Positions 35,376 through 44,912 of a stretch of DNA of 64,000 nucleotides are shown piece after piece (positions within the stretch are counted from its first letter, which is position 1; each line of letters opens with the position of its first letter). A program made the position numbers and the translations under genes. The stretch comes from Bacteroidota bacterium (GTDB lineage: Bacteria > Bacteroidota > Bacteroidia > CAILMK01 > JACPUW01). Location: positions 33,090 to 97,089 of the forward strand of contig JACPUW010000001.1 in assembly GCA_016192035.1 (NCBI GenBank). The letters are read 5' to 3'. Under the pieces are notes generated by a model, which saw only the letters and a program-made list of their open reading frames with translations, ran no database searches and was not told the DNA's origin.

Positions 35376-36099
35376 ACTGGCAATAGTGACAGGGGCGGCA
35401 AATGGCATAGGAAGGGCCATAGCCAAGCGTTTGCTGGACGATGGCAACACAGTGGTGGTGGTGGACATAGATGCCCAACAGGGCGCTGCACTGGCCAAAG
35501 GCTTGGGGGCCAATGCCTATTTTAAATTGTGCAACATAGCCGAGGAAGATTCCGTGCAGGCCTTGTTTGACTGGGTGACCAGTGAATGGGGTTTTGCCGA
35601 GGTGGTGGTGAACAATGCCGGCATTATCAAGGACAACGTAATTTGGAAAATGCCCACCATAGATTTTGACATGGTGGTGGATGTGAACTTGAAAGGTACC
35701 TGGCTCATGTGCAGGGCGGCATCACACGCCATGCGGTCAAATAACCGTGGTCGGATAGTAAACATAGCATCAAGGGCTTGGCTGGGCAATCCGGGCCAGT
35801 CTAACTACTCCGCATCCAAGGCCGGGGTGGTGGGCCTTACCCGTGTGCTGGCCTTGGAGCTGGGGCGCTACGGCGTGCTGGTCAATGCCGTAGCGCCTGG
35901 ATTGATAGATACGCCCCTAACCCAAAAGCTCAGTGATGATGTAAGGGAAAAACTTATACAGGCGCAGCCCACCAAATCTATGGGCCAGCCCGAAGACGTG
36001 GCCCATGCTGTGTCTTTTTTATGCCATCCCAATACGGGTTTTATCACCGGGCAAACCCTGTACGTGGATGGCGGAAAATCCATAGGTGCCGGTATATGA
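35362..36099 (+). CDS. Short-chain dehydrogenase/reductase (FabG-like)
   Basis: 245-residue classical SDR: NAD(P) loop TGAANGIGRAIA, VVNNAGI, catalytic Ser in NIASRAWLG, YSASKAG (catalytic Tyr and Lys) and VNAVAPGLIDTPL. The Asp in VVVVDID after beta-2 favours NAD over NADP. In this operon it may act as a 3-hydroxyacyl-CoA dehydrogenase (for example 3-hydroxypimelyl-CoA), but FabG-type enzymes are versatile and position is the only clue. It is the last gene of the tightly packed part; a 182-base gap follows, with a bulged AT-rich inverted repeat (about 36146-36176) of unknown role. Confidence 0.85.
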   Translation: MMSDRLAIVTGAANGIGRAIAKRLLDDGNTVVVVDIDAQQGAALAKGLGANAYFKLCNIAEEDSVQALFDWVTSEWGFAEVVVNNAGIIKDNVIWKMPTIDFDMVVDVNLKGTWLMCRAASHAMRSNNRGRIVNIASRAWLGNPGQSNYSASKAGVVGLTRVLALELGRYGVLVNAVAPGLIDTPLTQKLSDDVREKLIQAQPTKSMGQPEDVAHAVSFLCHPNTGFITGQTLYVDGGKSIGAGI

Positions 36100-36281
36100 A
36101 CCCTTTTGACCATACCTCAATTTTAGCGCGCGTGTCGTGCTCTAGGGCAAAAATCAATTTGATATTTTATTTTGCCAATCTATTGGAAATCATATTTTTT
36201 AAACCAACCTATTGCGCTGGCCAGGCGGAGTGCCCAAGCCAAGCGCCCTATTTGGAACTGTCCATTAAATAAAGTAATACC

Positions 36282-39062
36282 ATGCAACTGATTCAACTAA
36301 CGGTAAACGGTGCGGTACACCATGTGGCGGTGGCTCCCCATGATACGCTGGCTAAGGTGTTGCGTGACAAAGTGATGCTCACCGGTACCAAAATGGGCTG
36401 CGAGCAGGGCAGCTGCGGTGCGTGTACGGTGATGCTGGAAGGTAGTGCCGTGCAGAGCTGCGTTACCCCGGTGCTCCGCGCGGCCGGCAAGCGCATTACC
36501 ACCATAGAAGGCATAGCACAGGGCAGCCAATTACACCCTTTGCAGCAGGCATTTATGGAGAAGGGAGCCGTACAGTGTGGGTACTGTACGCCTGGTATGA
36601 TCATGACCACCCTCGATTTTTTAAAGGAAAACCCGCATCCCACTGAAAATGAGATTAGGGAGGCCCTTTCGGGCAATTTGTGCCGCTGTACCGGGTACCA
36701 TAAAATTGTAGAAGCAGTTACTGCATATGTGGCAGGCACAGGTCATTCAAATGAGGGCGAGAGGCAGTACCACATGGTGGGGCAGCCCAGGCCTTACCTG
36801 GAAACCGCCAAAAAAGTGAGCGGAACCGCCGATTATGCCGACGACATCAAGGTAAAAAACGCATTGCACTGCAAGTTTTTGCGCAGTACCCATGCCCACG
36901 CCCGCATCAATTCCATTGATTTAGAAGCCGCCAAGAAGCTGCCTGGCGTACGTGCCGTGGTTGCCGGGGCCCATTTGCCCATTCGTTTTGGGGTGTTGCC
37001 CATATCACAAGACGAAACCGCCATGGCCATTCACAAAACCCGCTACGTGGGTGAAATTGTAGCTGCCGTGGCCGCCGATACCGAAGAAATTGCAGAGACC
37101 GCCTGTGCCCTTATCAAGGTGGACTACACGCCATTAAGGCCGTTTTTTGATGCGAGGGAAGGTTGCGGTGATGTGGGGCAAGACGAAAAGATACATGCCC
37201 ACACCAAGTACAACAACAACATCCACAAGAAAGCCGAATTGCGGTTTGGCGACCAAGAAACCGGCCTGGGCCAGGCAGCCCATGTAATAGAAGGCCAGTT
37301 CATTTTTGAAGGCATAAACCACGGTTTTACCGAGCCCCATGCTGCCACGGCCTGGTGGGATGAAAACGGCCTAAGCATCATCACCGCTACCCAGGTGCCG
37401 CACTATCTGCACCGCTACCTGGCCAAAGTGCTTGAAGTGCCCATGAGCCGGGTCAGGGTCATTAAACCGGTGGTGGGCGGTGGTTTTGGGGGCAAGTCTG
37501 ACCCCTTTCCTCATGAAATCATTGTATGCCATTTGGCCAGGTTAACCGGCAAACCCGTGAGAACCAGGTTTACGCGTGAAGAAGTATTCTTGACCAACCA
37601 CGGCAGGCACCCCAGCGACATGCGGCTGCGCCTGGGCGCACATGCCGATGGCAGTTTTGCGGCACTGGATGCTGACGTGCTCATAGATGGCGGTGCTTAC
37701 GGAAGTTTTGGTGTGGTTACTACCTACTACAATGGGGTGCTCCTACAGGCCCCTTACCGTTTGGACAATTTTGGCTTCAGGACCCGCAGGGTATATACCA
37801 ATAAGCCACAGAGCGGTGCCATGAGGGGCCACGGTGCGGTAAATACCCGTTTTGCCATAGAAACCATGATTGATGAATTGGCAGAAAGGCTTGATATGGA
37901 TCCGTGTGCACTGAGGTTGAGAAACTTTATCACCGGCCAGGCCCACACCGTGGGCCAGTTCAGGATTACTTCAAACGGTAGTGCCATGTGCCTGGAGCAG
38001 GTGATGCGCCAATCGGGTTGGGCGGAGAAATTTGGCAAACTGCCTTATGGACACGGTATTGGGGTGGCCTGTGGTTTCTTTATAAGTGGTAGCGCACTGC
38101 CCATACACTGGAATGAATATCCGCAGTCGGTGGTGCACCTCAAGTTGGACCTAGACGGAAGGGTGCTGGTAAGCTCTGGGGCCAGCGACATAGGACAGGG
38201 CAGTGATACCATGCTGGCCGTAATAGTAGGCGAAGTGCTGGGGCTTGACCTGGCCCATATCATGGTGTTGGCTGCCGATACGGCCTTAACCCCTATTGAT
38301 TTAGGGAGTTATTCGAGTAGGGTAACCTTTATGGCCGGCAATGCGGCCAAAACCGCAGCGGAAAACCTAAGGGAGAAGGTGCTGGAGGCAGTGGCTCAGG
38401 TAAACGGTACAGAGGCCAATGAGCTGTACCTACACCAGGGCCATGTGCGGTCAAATGATGGCAAGATTGGTCTTACCTGGGTGGAAGCCACTGAAATGGC
38501 CACACGTAAGGTGGGCGCGCTTACGGTGAGCGGACAGTACAATTCCCCAAAATTGGGCGGCGATTTCAAAGGTTCCGGTGCCGGTTTGAGCCCTTCATAT
38601 AGTTTTGGCGCAGCGGTGGTGGAGGTGAAGGTGAACCCAGAAACCGGCCATGTTAAGGTGCTGCAGCTATGGGGAGCCCATGATGTGGGCAAGGCCATAA
38701 ACCCCCTGGCGGTAGAGGGCCAACTGGAGGGCTCTTGGCACATGGGGCTGGGCCAGGCACTGAGCGAGCAGATGCGCTACCACAAGGGGTTGTTGGTGAA
38801 TGGCAACCTGTTGGACTACAAAATACCTACCTCGCTTGACACCCCCATGATGCACACCAACATAATAGAAACCATAGATCCCGAAGGGCCTTTTGGTGGC
38901 AAGGAATGCGGGGAAGGTGCCCTGCACCCGGTGCCGCCAGCGGTGGCCAATGCCATATATAACGCCGTGGGCGTGCGCATACGCACCCTGCCCATCACCG
39001 CCGAAGTGGTCTATAAGGCCATGAAGGAGAAGGAAAAACACGTACAAACAGAATTGGCCTAA
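36282..39062 (+). CDS. 4-hydroxybenzoyl-CoA reductase, fused 2Fe-2S and molybdenum subunits (HcrC-HcrA)
   Basis: 926 residues joining what are two genes in Thauera. Residues 1-150 are the small iron-sulfur part: Cys40, 45, 48, 60 (plant-type [2Fe-2S]) and Cys99, 102, 134, 136 (second [2Fe-2S]). Residues 165-926 are the molybdopterin subunit: GGGFGGKSD, QSGAMRGHGAVN and, near the end, GGKECGEGALHPV with the catalytic Glu of the xanthine-oxidase family. It removes the para-hydroxyl of 4-hydroxybenzoyl-CoA to give benzoyl-CoA. The specific substrate call rests on the next gene, which carries the 4-hydroxybenzoyl-CoA-reductase-type extra cluster loop, and on the bcr context; otherwise a generic xanthine dehydrogenase family enzyme. 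Confidence 0.8.
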   Translation: MQLIQLTVNGAVHHVAVAPHDTLAKVLRDKVMLTGTKMGCEQGSCGACTVMLEGSAVQSCVTPVLRAAGKRITTIEGIAQGSQLHPLQQAFMEKGAVQCGYCTPGMIMTTLDFLKENPHPTENEIREALSGNLCRCTGYHKIVEAVTAYVAGTGHSNEGERQYHMVGQPRPYLETAKKVSGTADYADDIKVKNALHCKFLRSTHAHARINSIDLEAAKKLPGVRAVVAGAHLPIRFGVLPISQDETAMAIHKTRYVGEIVAAVAADTEEIAETACALIKVDYTPLRPFFDAREGCGDVGQDEKIHAHTKYNNNIHKKAELRFGDQETGLGQAAHVIEGQFIFEGINHGFTEPHAATAWWDENGLSIITATQVPHYLHRYLAKVLEVPMSRVRVIKPVVGGGFGGKSDPFPHEIIVCHLARLTGKPVRTRFTREEVFLTNHGRHPSDMRLRLGAHADGSFAALDADVLIDGGAYGSFGVVTTYYNGVLLQAPYRLDNFGFRTRRVYTNKPQSGAMRGHGAVNTRFAIETMIDELAERLDMDPCALRLRNFITGQAHTVGQFRITSNGSAMCLEQVMRQSGWAEKFGKLPYGHGIGVACGFFISGSALPIHWNEYPQSVVHLKLDLDGRVLVSSGASDIGQGSDTMLAVIVGEVLGLDLAHIMVLAADTALTPIDLGSYSSRVTFMAGNAAKTAAENLREKVLEAVAQVNGTEANELYLHQGHVRSNDGKIGLTWVEATEMATRKVGALTVSGQYNSPKLGGDFKGSGAGLSPSYSFGAAVVEVKVNPETGHVKVLQLWGAHDVGKAINPLAVEGQLEGSWHMGLGQALSEQMRYHKGLLVNGNLLDYKIPTSLDTPMMHTNIIETIDPEGPFGGKECGEGALHPVPPAVANAIYNAVGVRIRTLPITAEVVYKAMKEKEKHVQTELA

Positions 39063-39103
39063 GCTAGCATGAGCAGGCTCTTGGCATATAAAAACACAAG
39101 CAA

Positions 39104-40042
39104 ATGACTGAAACCCTACAAGCTACCTACTTAATGCCCGCCACCGTGCATGAGGCCCTGGACATGGCCGCGCAGCATCAGGGACATTGCGCCTTTATGG
39201 CAGGTGGCACCGATTTGATGGCCAACCGGTTTCAGGGCAACAATGCCGCGCCGGTGCTCATAGACCTTACCCAGGTGAGTGACATGAAGGGCATAGACCA
39301 GCGTGACGGTTACTTGCGGATAGGCGCACTGGAGACCCTGCACCAACTGGCCAAAAGCCCCGCCCTGAGCGAGTTTACCATGCTCCGGGAAGCGGCACAC
39401 TCGGTAGGGGCGCCCCTGCTGCGCAAAACCGCAACCTTGGGGGGGAACGTGCTGTGCGAAAACCGCTGTTTGTACTACAATCAAACGGAATGGTGGCGTG
39501 AATCCATAGGGTATTGCCTGAAATGTGACGGTGATATATGCATTGCCACTGGCGGCAGGAATGCCTGCTTTTCAGAATTGGTGAGCGACACGGCCCCGGC
39601 CATCATAGCCATGGAAGGTGAAATAGAATGGGTAAGCCCACTGGGCACCAGGGTACAGCCCTTGGAGGCCATATATACCGGTGATGGGGTGAAATCGAAA
39701 AATTTGCCAGACAATGCCATAGTAACCGCCATACGCTTACCGCTATACCGCAATTTTAGGCATAGTTTCCACAAGCTGCGCGAACGGGAGAGCCTGGAAT
39801 ACACCTCACTCACACTGGCTATGGCCGTGGATGGCCAAGGGAATGGAAAAGTGGCCATGTCGGGCGTGGACCCCAAGGCGGTGGTGGCGCGGTGGGCCGC
39901 CGGTGCACTGGATAAGGGAGCGCTCCTGAAACAATTGCTCAAAGGGGCCAGGGCCGTGGACAACGATATGTTTACCAGGGGGTATCGCCGGCAAATGGTA
40001 GAGGTTTACCTTAGTCAGGCCTTGGGCAAGGTGGTTTGGTAG
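39104..40042 (+). CDS. hcrB: 4-hydroxybenzoyl-CoA reductase FAD/[4Fe-4S] subunit (HcrB-like)
   Basis: 312-residue FAD subunit (CoxM/XdhB fold): FMAGGTDLMANR (FAD loop, 31-42) and RKTATLGGNVLCENR (108-121). Between residues 118 and 155 it carries an insertion with Cys118, 122, 138, 141, 146 and 155 (NRCLYYNQTEWW, GYCLKCDGDIC, GRNACFSE). Such a cysteine loop binding an extra [4Fe-4S] cluster is the hallmark of HcrB in 4-hydroxybenzoyl-CoA reductase, allowing ferredoxin-driven reductive dehydroxylation; ordinary xanthine dehydrogenases lack it. The 41-base gap to the fused subunit shows one operon. This is the best substrate evidence for the Mo enzyme. Confidence 0.87.
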   Translation: MTETLQATYLMPATVHEALDMAAQHQGHCAFMAGGTDLMANRFQGNNAAPVLIDLTQVSDMKGIDQRDGYLRIGALETLHQLAKSPALSEFTMLREAAHSVGAPLLRKTATLGGNVLCENRCLYYNQTEWWRESIGYCLKCDGDICIATGGRNACFSELVSDTAPAIIAMEGEIEWVSPLGTRVQPLEAIYTGDGVKSKNLPDNAIVTAIRLPLYRNFRHSFHKLRERESLEYTSLTLAMAVDGQGNGKVAMSGVDPKAVVARWAAGALDKGALLKQLLKGARAVDNDMFTRGYRRQMVEVYLSQALGKVVW

Positions 40043-40063
40043 GGTAGGGGGCCCTGCGCATTT

Positions 40064-40103
40064 GGTTGTGGGCCTTAGGCCAACCCATGGTGTGCCCACG
40101 GGC
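40064..40103 (+). terminator. Weak terminator candidate between hcrB and sdhC
   Basis: Two short inverted repeats follow hcrB: GGTT-GGCC with GGCC-AACC (40064-40085, three-base bulge) and GCCC/GGGC (40094-40103), then TTGTTTT. Each stem is short, so this is a weak candidate only. Confidence 0.25.
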
Positions 40104-40148
40104 TTGTTTTCAGGTGGATTTTGTGGAACAATCCCTGGAATACCGTGT

Positions 40149-40156
40149 TACTTTTG
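40149..40156 (+). promoter_or_regulatory. Candidate -7 element for sdhCAB
   Basis: TACTTTTG matches TAnnTTTG and lies 25 bases before the sdhC ATG; a TTG is present 25 bases further upstream, a little more than the usual spacing. It suggests sdhCAB has its own promoter apart from the aromatic block. Confidence 0.45.
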
Positions 40157-40181
40157 CCCCTTATTTTAACAATCCAAGCCA

Positions 40182-40856
40182 ATGAGTTGGTTGAAGAAAA
40201 CCTTTTCCAGTACCATAGGCCGCAAGTTTGCCATGGCACTGTCAGCCTTGTTTTTATTGGTGTTCCTGCTGCAACATTTTGCCATCAACATCACATCAGT
40301 TTTTAGTGCGGGTTTGTTCAATGAACTTTCCCATTTCATGGGTACCAATCCATTGGTGCAGTTTCTGTTGCAGCCTGTATTAATTGCCGGCATCCTGCTG
40401 CATTTCATATTGGGCGTATATCTGGAAATGACCAATAAGGCAGCCAGGCCCATAGCCTATGCCCAGTATAGGGGGTCTGCTTCGGCCACCTGGATGTCGC
40501 GCAACATGGCCTATTCGGGCATGGCCATCCTATTGTTTATGTCGCTGCATTTCTACGATTTCTGGGTTCCGGAAATAGTTTATAAATACGTGGAGGTGAA
40601 CCCTGAAGACCCATTCCGCTACTATGAAGAGTTGGTACACAAATTTCAGAACCCGGTGCGCATTGGCCTGTATGTGGCCGCTTTTGTATTCCTGTCGCTG
40701 CACCTGCTACATGGGTTTCAATCTGCATTCCAGAGCCTTGGCGCCCGCCACCCCAAGTATTATCCGCTCATTGAGAAATTGGGCAAGATCTACGCTATAG
40801 GTATTCCAGCGGGGTTTGTGTTCATCGCGTTGTACCACCATTTCTTCCACGCATAA
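40182..40856 (+). CDS. sdhC: Succinate dehydrogenase/fumarate reductase cytochrome b subunit
   Basis: 224-residue membrane subunit with five hydrophobic helices, the diheme single-subunit anchor of Bacteroidota and other menaquinone users. Seen: KFAMALSALFLLVFLLQHFA (helix 1 with haem-type His), a second helix around VLIAGILLHFILGVYL with His, NMAYSGMAILLFMSLHFYDF, LYVAAFVFLSLHLLHGFQSA with two His, and a last helix IPAGFVFIALYHHFF. Passes electrons between quinone and the SdhAB part. ATG start, 12 bases before sdhA. Confidence 0.92.
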   Translation: MSWLKKTFSSTIGRKFAMALSALFLLVFLLQHFAINITSVFSAGLFNELSHFMGTNPLVQFLLQPVLIAGILLHFILGVYLEMTNKAARPIAYAQYRGSASATWMSRNMAYSGMAILLFMSLHFYDFWVPEIVYKYVEVNPEDPFRYYEELVHKFQNPVRIGLYVAAFVFLSLHLLHGFQSAFQSLGARHPKYYPLIEKLGKIYAIGIPAGFVFIALYHHFFHA

Positions 40857-40868
40857 TAACATAAAACC

Positions 40869-42869
40869 ATGACCAATCTACAAGCCCACATACCCACCGG
40901 CCCATTGGCCGAGAAATGGACTTCACATAAAAACAAGATCAACCTGGTGAACCCGGCCAACAAGCGCCAGATTGACGTGATAGTGGTAGGAACCGGACTG
41001 GCGGGCGGCTCTGCTGCGGCCACGCTGGCTGAATTGGGGTATAACGTAAAGGCGTTCTGCTACCAAGATTCCCCGCGCCGGGCGCACTCCATAGCCGCTC
41101 AGGGGGGTATAAATGCCGCCAAGAACTACCAGGGAGATGGGGACTCTACCTATAGGCTGTTTTATGACACGGTAAAGGGCGGCGACTATCGGTCACGCGA
41201 GGCCAACGTGTATCGGCTGGCAGAGGTATCGGCCAATATCATAGACCAATGTGTGGCGCAGGGCGTTCCCTTTGCCAGGGACTACGGGGGTTTGTTGGAC
41301 AACCGATCTTTTGGCGGGGTGCTGGTATCCAGGACTTTCTATGCCAAAGGGCAAACTGGGCAACAGCTCTTGTTGGGGTGCTACTCAGCCATGAACCGCC
41401 AAATAGCCAGGGGAAAAATAAAGATGTACAACCGGCATGAAATGATGGAGCTGGTGGTAGTGGACGGAAAGGCAAGGGGCATTATTGCCCGCAATTTGGT
41501 TACCGGGGCCATAGAGCGGCACTCGGCCCATGCGGTGGTGATAGCCTCGGGCGGCTATGGCAACGTGTTTTACCTCTCAACCAATGCTATGGGCAGCAAT
41601 GTGTCGGCTGCCTGGAAGGTACACAAAAAAGGAGCCTATTTTGCCAATCCCTGTTTTACACAAATACACCCCACTTGTATCCCGGTATCAGGCGACCACC
41701 AAAGCAAATTGACCCTTATGTCAGAATCCTTGCGCAACGATGGCCGAATTTGGGTGCCGAAAAAGATGGAAGACGTAAAGGCCATACGCGAAGGACGACT
41801 GAAACCTACCCAAATAGCTGAGCAAGACAGGGATTATTACTTGGAGCGCCGTTACCCGGCATTTGGAAACCTTGTGCCGCGCGATGTGGCCTCAAGGGCC
41901 GCCAAGGAGCGGTGTGATGCAGGGTACGGGGTAAACGCCACCGGTGAAGCCGTTTATCTCGATTTCTCATCGGCCATACTGCGCTACGGAAAGGAGCAGG
42001 CACACCTGAAAGGGATGGATGAAAATGATGCTGCCACCGTGAAACGGCTAGGAACCGCATTGGTAGAAGCCAAGTATGGCAACCTCTTTCAGATGTACGA
42101 AAAAATAGTGGACCAGAATCCTTATGAAACGCCCATGATGATATATCCCGCCGTGCACTACACCATGGGTGGTATTTGGGTGGACTACAACTTGATGACC
42201 ACCATACCAGGCCTATATGCCATTGGTGAAGCAAACTTCTCCGATCATGGTGCTAACCGCCTGGGGGCATCGGCGCTGATGCAGGGACTGGCCGATGGAT
42301 ATTTCGTATTGCCCTATACCATAGGTGATTATTTGTCAAAGGACATTCGTACGGGAAGAATAGATACCAATACCCCTGAGTTTGATGAAGCCGAGCGGCA
42401 GGTTAGGCAGCAGGTGGAACAACTGCTCCACAACAAGGGCAGCCGGAGCGTGGACTTCTTCCACAAAAAGCTGGGCCGGGTGATGTGGGACAAGGTGGGC
42501 ATGGCGCGGAATGCCGATGGGCTAAGGCAAGCCATAGAGGAAATCAGGCAGATACGCGCCGATTTTTACAAAGAGGTGCGGGTGCCGGGTACGGCCAACG
42601 AGTACAATGAGGAATTGGCAAAGGCCGGTAGGGTAGCCGACTTCTTGGAACTGGGCGAGCTCATGGCCAGGGATGCCCTGGAGCGTGAAGAGTCATGCGG
42701 TGGGCACTTTAGGGAAGAGTTCCAAACCGAAGATGGAGAGGCCATGCGGAGGCCTGAATTCCAGTACGTGGGTGCCTGGGAATATACGGGCGACCCCAGC
42801 CAGGCCAACCTGCACCGGGAAGTGTTGGAATATGAGAACATAGAGGTAAAAGAGCGCAGCTACAAATAA
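40869..42869 (+). CDS. sdhA: Succinate dehydrogenase/fumarate reductase flavoprotein subunit
   Basis: 666 residues. N-terminal FAD loop [19 protein letters not shown], covalent-FAD His region [20 protein letters not shown], substrate-region Arg in [11 protein letters not shown] and a C-terminal helical domain. Oxidises succinate or reduces fumarate at the cytoplasmic membrane. Direction is not set by sequence; with benzoate fermentation-like metabolism either fumarate respiration or TCA function is possible. The gene order C-A-B with short gaps (12 and 15 bases) is the usual Bacteroidota arrangement. Confidence 0.95.
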   Translation: MTNLQAHIPTGPLAEKWTSHKNKINLVNPANKRQIDVIVVGTGLAGGSAAATLAELGYNVKAFCYQDSPRRAHSIAAQGGINAAKNYQGDGDSTYRLFYDTVKGGDYRSREANVYRLAEVSANIIDQCVAQGVPFARDYGGLLDNRSFGGVLVSRTFYAKGQTGQQLLLGCYSAMNRQIARGKIKMYNRHEMMELVVVDGKARGIIARNLVTGAIERHSAHAVVIASGGYGNVFYLSTNAMGSNVSAAWKVHKKGAYFANPCFTQIHPTCIPVSGDHQSKLTLMSESLRNDGRIWVPKKMEDVKAIREGRLKPTQIAEQDRDYYLERRYPAFGNLVPRDVASRAAKERCDAGYGVNATGEAVYLDFSSAILRYGKEQAHLKGMDENDAATVKRLGTALVEAKYGNLFQMYEKIVDQNPYETPMMIYPAVHYTMGGIWVDYNLMTTIPGLYAIGEANFSDHGANRLGASALMQGLADGYFVLPYTIGDYLSKDIRTGRIDTNTPEFDEAERQVRQQVEQLLHNKGSRSVDFFHKKLGRVMWDKVGMARNADGLRQAIEEIRQIRADFYKEVRVPGTANEYNEELAKAGRVADFLELGELMARDALEREESCGGHFREEFQTEDGEAMRRPEFQYVGAWEYTGDPSQANLHREVLEYENIEVKERSYK

Positions 42870-42884
42870 CATAAAGCCGAAAAC

Positions 42885-43637
42885 ATGAAACTGAAACTCA
42901 AGATTTGGCGCCAAAAAAATGCACAGGACAAGGGAAAGATGGTGGACTATGACATAGAAGGTGTCTCTGGCGATATGTCCTTCCTAGAAATGCTGGATGT
43001 GCTTAACAACCAATTGATAGGGAAGGACGAAGACCCTGTGGCATTTGACCACGACTGCCGGGAAGGTATATGCGGCTCTTGCTCATTGTTTATCAATGGA
43101 GAGGCCCATGGCCCTGATCGCCTTATCACCACCTGCCAACTCCACATGCGTAAGTTTAAGGATGGCGATACGGTGTATATCGAGCCGTTTAGGGCGGGTG
43201 CTTTCCCGGTAATCAAAGACCTGGTGGTGGACCGCAGTGCCCTGGACCGCATACAGCAAGCGGGTGGGTATGTGTCGGTAAACACCAGCGGCAACACCCA
43301 GGATGCCAACGCGATACCCGTACCAAAATCTGATGCCGACAAGGCATTTGACGCGGCCACCTGTATAGGCTGCGGGGCCTGTGTGGCCTCTTGCAAGAAT
43401 GCCTCGGCCATGCTCTTCGTAGCGGCCAAGGTGTCGCAGTTTGCCCTACTGCCCCAGGGCAAGATAGAAGCCAAGCGGCGCGTGCTGAATATGGTAGAAC
43501 AAATGGACAAGGAGGGATTTGGCAGCTGCACCAATACCGGGGCTTGTGAGGCGGAGTGCCCAAAGGGCATATCGTTGGAAAACATAGCCCGCATGAACCG
43601 TGAGTACCTAAGTGCCAGTTTTACGGCCAACGAATAA
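42885..43637 (+). CDS. sdhB: Succinate dehydrogenase/fumarate reductase iron-sulfur subunit
   Basis: 250 residues. [2Fe-2S] ligands in [13 protein letters not shown] and TTCQLH; [4Fe-4S]/[3Fe-4S] ligands in [14 protein letters not shown] and [14 protein letters not shown]. It links FAD of SdhA to the haems and quinone site of SdhC. Length and cysteine spacing are typical. The methyltransferase gene starts 10 bases after it, so it may share the transcript. Confidence 0.95.
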   Translation: MKLKLKIWRQKNAQDKGKMVDYDIEGVSGDMSFLEMLDVLNNQLIGKDEDPVAFDHDCREGICGSCSLFINGEAHGPDRLITTCQLHMRKFKDGDTVYIEPFRAGAFPVIKDLVVDRSALDRIQQAGGYVSVNTSGNTQDANAIPVPKSDADKAFDAATCIGCGACVASCKNASAMLFVAAKVSQFALLPQGKIEAKRRVLNMVEQMDKEGFGSCTNTGACEAECPKGISLENIARMNREYLSASFTANE

Positions 43638-43647
43638 GGGCTAGAAG

Positions 43648-44256
43648 ATGCCTACAAACGCAGGGCCCCAAGGCTTGGGTGCGGATTATTGGAGCCAACG
43701 ATACCAAAACGGGCAAACGGGCTGGGACCTGGGCAGGGTTTCAGAACCCCTTCGGCTGTACATAGATCAGCTGGTAAACAAGGATTTAAAGGTTTTGATC
43801 CCTGGCTGTGGCAATGCCTATGAGGCTGAGTATATGCTGGAACAAGGATTCACCAATATCACCCTCATAGATATTTCTGATGTGTTGGTAAAGCAACTGG
43901 GTGACCGTTTGTTGCCCAGGTTTGCCGGTAAAATTGCATTGGAACACGGTGACTTCTTTGCCCACAGGGGCCACTACGACCTCATCATAGAACAAACCTT
44001 TTTTTGCGCCCTACTGCCGGGTTTTAGGCGGGATTATGCCGTGAAAATGGCGCAGTTGCTGGCACCTGGGGGCAAATTGGTAGGCCTATTGTTTGACCGG
44101 CATTTTGAGCAGTCAGGCCCTCCCTTTGGCGGCGACCGCCATGAGTACCTGGAGTACTTTGGCGACTTGTTTGAACTGCGCTACTTCTCGGAGTGCTACA
44201 ACTCCATACCGCCCAGGGCTGGCACAGAGTTGTTTATTAGTTTGGTGAGAAAATGA
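43648..44256 (+). CDS. SAM-dependent methyltransferase, TPMT (thiopurine methyltransferase)-like
   Basis: 202-residue class I methyltransferase. N-terminal DYWSQRYQNGQTGWDLGRVS is the family start ('W..ry..g.tgWd.g'), motif I is VLIPGCGNAYEAEYMLEQG (SAM-binding), LIDIS follows beta-2, and HYDLIIEQTFFCALLP is the post-I/acceptor loop typical of TPMT. In bacteria such proteins methylate chalcogen compounds (selenium, tellurium) or small thiols; the substrate here is unknown. It follows sdhB by 10 bases. Confidence 0.85.
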   Translation: MPTNAGPQGLGADYWSQRYQNGQTGWDLGRVSEPLRLYIDQLVNKDLKVLIPGCGNAYEAEYMLEQGFTNITLIDISDVLVKQLGDRLLPRFAGKIALEHGDFFAHRGHYDLIIEQTFFCALLPGFRRDYAVKMAQLLAPGGKLVGLLFDRHFEQSGPPFGGDRHEYLEYFGDLFELRYFSECYNSIPPRAGTELFISLVRK

Positions 44257-44392
44257 GCCCTATCCGGGTGCCTGTTTGGCTTATTGCTAAGTACGGCGTA
44301 TCAAGATTATTTCGGCGCACCGTGGAGGTACTTGGCGGCGGTTTCCGAAATTTGGGCCTTGCCAAGGTTTGTTTATATCAAAAGAACCCATT

Positions 44393-44884
44393 ATGATCCA
44401 GCGGATTCAGTCTTTGTATTTGTTCTTGGCCGGTTTGTCGGCCCTCATGGTGCTGGCATTGCCTATCTACCGTATAGATTTGACAGGCAGTGAATTGGTG
44501 GTTGGGGCTTTGCGCAGCGACCTGGTGAGTGGGGGTGCCGTGGTGGACAGGGTAGGGAACGCGTATGTGGCCGTACTGTCCATTCTGGGCGGTGCCTTGG
44601 CCATAGGCGCCATTTTTCTTTACCAGCGGCGGCACTTGCAGGTGCGCATAGCCAGACTGGCTGGCCTGTGCATAGCCGCGCTCACCACGGCCATGCTTTT
44701 TTTGGCGGTAGATTCAGCAAAGCATATGGAGAGCGTGCGTGCACTGGTGGGCGCTGAAGAGCCACAGGGACAGTATGGGCTGGGGGCGTGGTTGCCCCTG
44801 GTAGGCATAGCCCTGTGTTTTATGGCAGCGCGGGCCATAGTGCGCGATGAAGCCAAGGTGCGCTCTGCCAGCAGGTTGAGATAG
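44393..44884 (+). CDS. DUF4293 membrane protein
   Basis: 163 residues from the ATG at 44393 (MIQRIQSLYLFLAGL), which fits the family start 'MIQRIQ..yl.L'. Four hydrophobic helices: LYLFLAGLSALMVLALPIY, AYVAVLSILGGALAIGAIFL, LAGLCIAALTTAMLFLAV and LPLVGIALCFMAARAI, with an Arg-rich C-terminus. DUF4293 is confined to Bacteroidota and has no known function. A second, broken copy of its 3' two-thirds lies 2 kb downstream (46486-46907). Confidence 0.75.
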   Translation: MIQRIQSLYLFLAGLSALMVLALPIYRIDLTGSELVVGALRSDLVSGGAVVDRVGNAYVAVLSILGGALAIGAIFLYQRRHLQVRIARLAGLCIAALTTAMLFLAVDSAKHMESVRALVGAEEPQGQYGLGAWLPLVGIALCFMAARAIVRDEAKVRSASRLR

Positions 44885-44912
44885 CCTGGGGCCGCCGGTA
44901 GGCTAAAAGGCA
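44497..44912 (+). repeat. Long direct repeat, copy 1 (within and after DUF4293 gene)
   Basis: Roughly 415 bases that recur at 46486-46907 with high identity by eye, including about 25 bases past the stop codon. Differences include single-base changes and small indels near the 3' end. Because non-coding flank is shared, this is a segmental duplication, not protein-level paralogy. Confidence 0.8.

Noticed and set aside
36146-36176. Inverted repeat GGCAAAA/TTTTGCC with ATCAA/TTGAT inside, between the SDR and hcr genes
   Set aside because: The arms have an uneven six-base bulge and no T run or promoter match, so I do not call a regulatory element.
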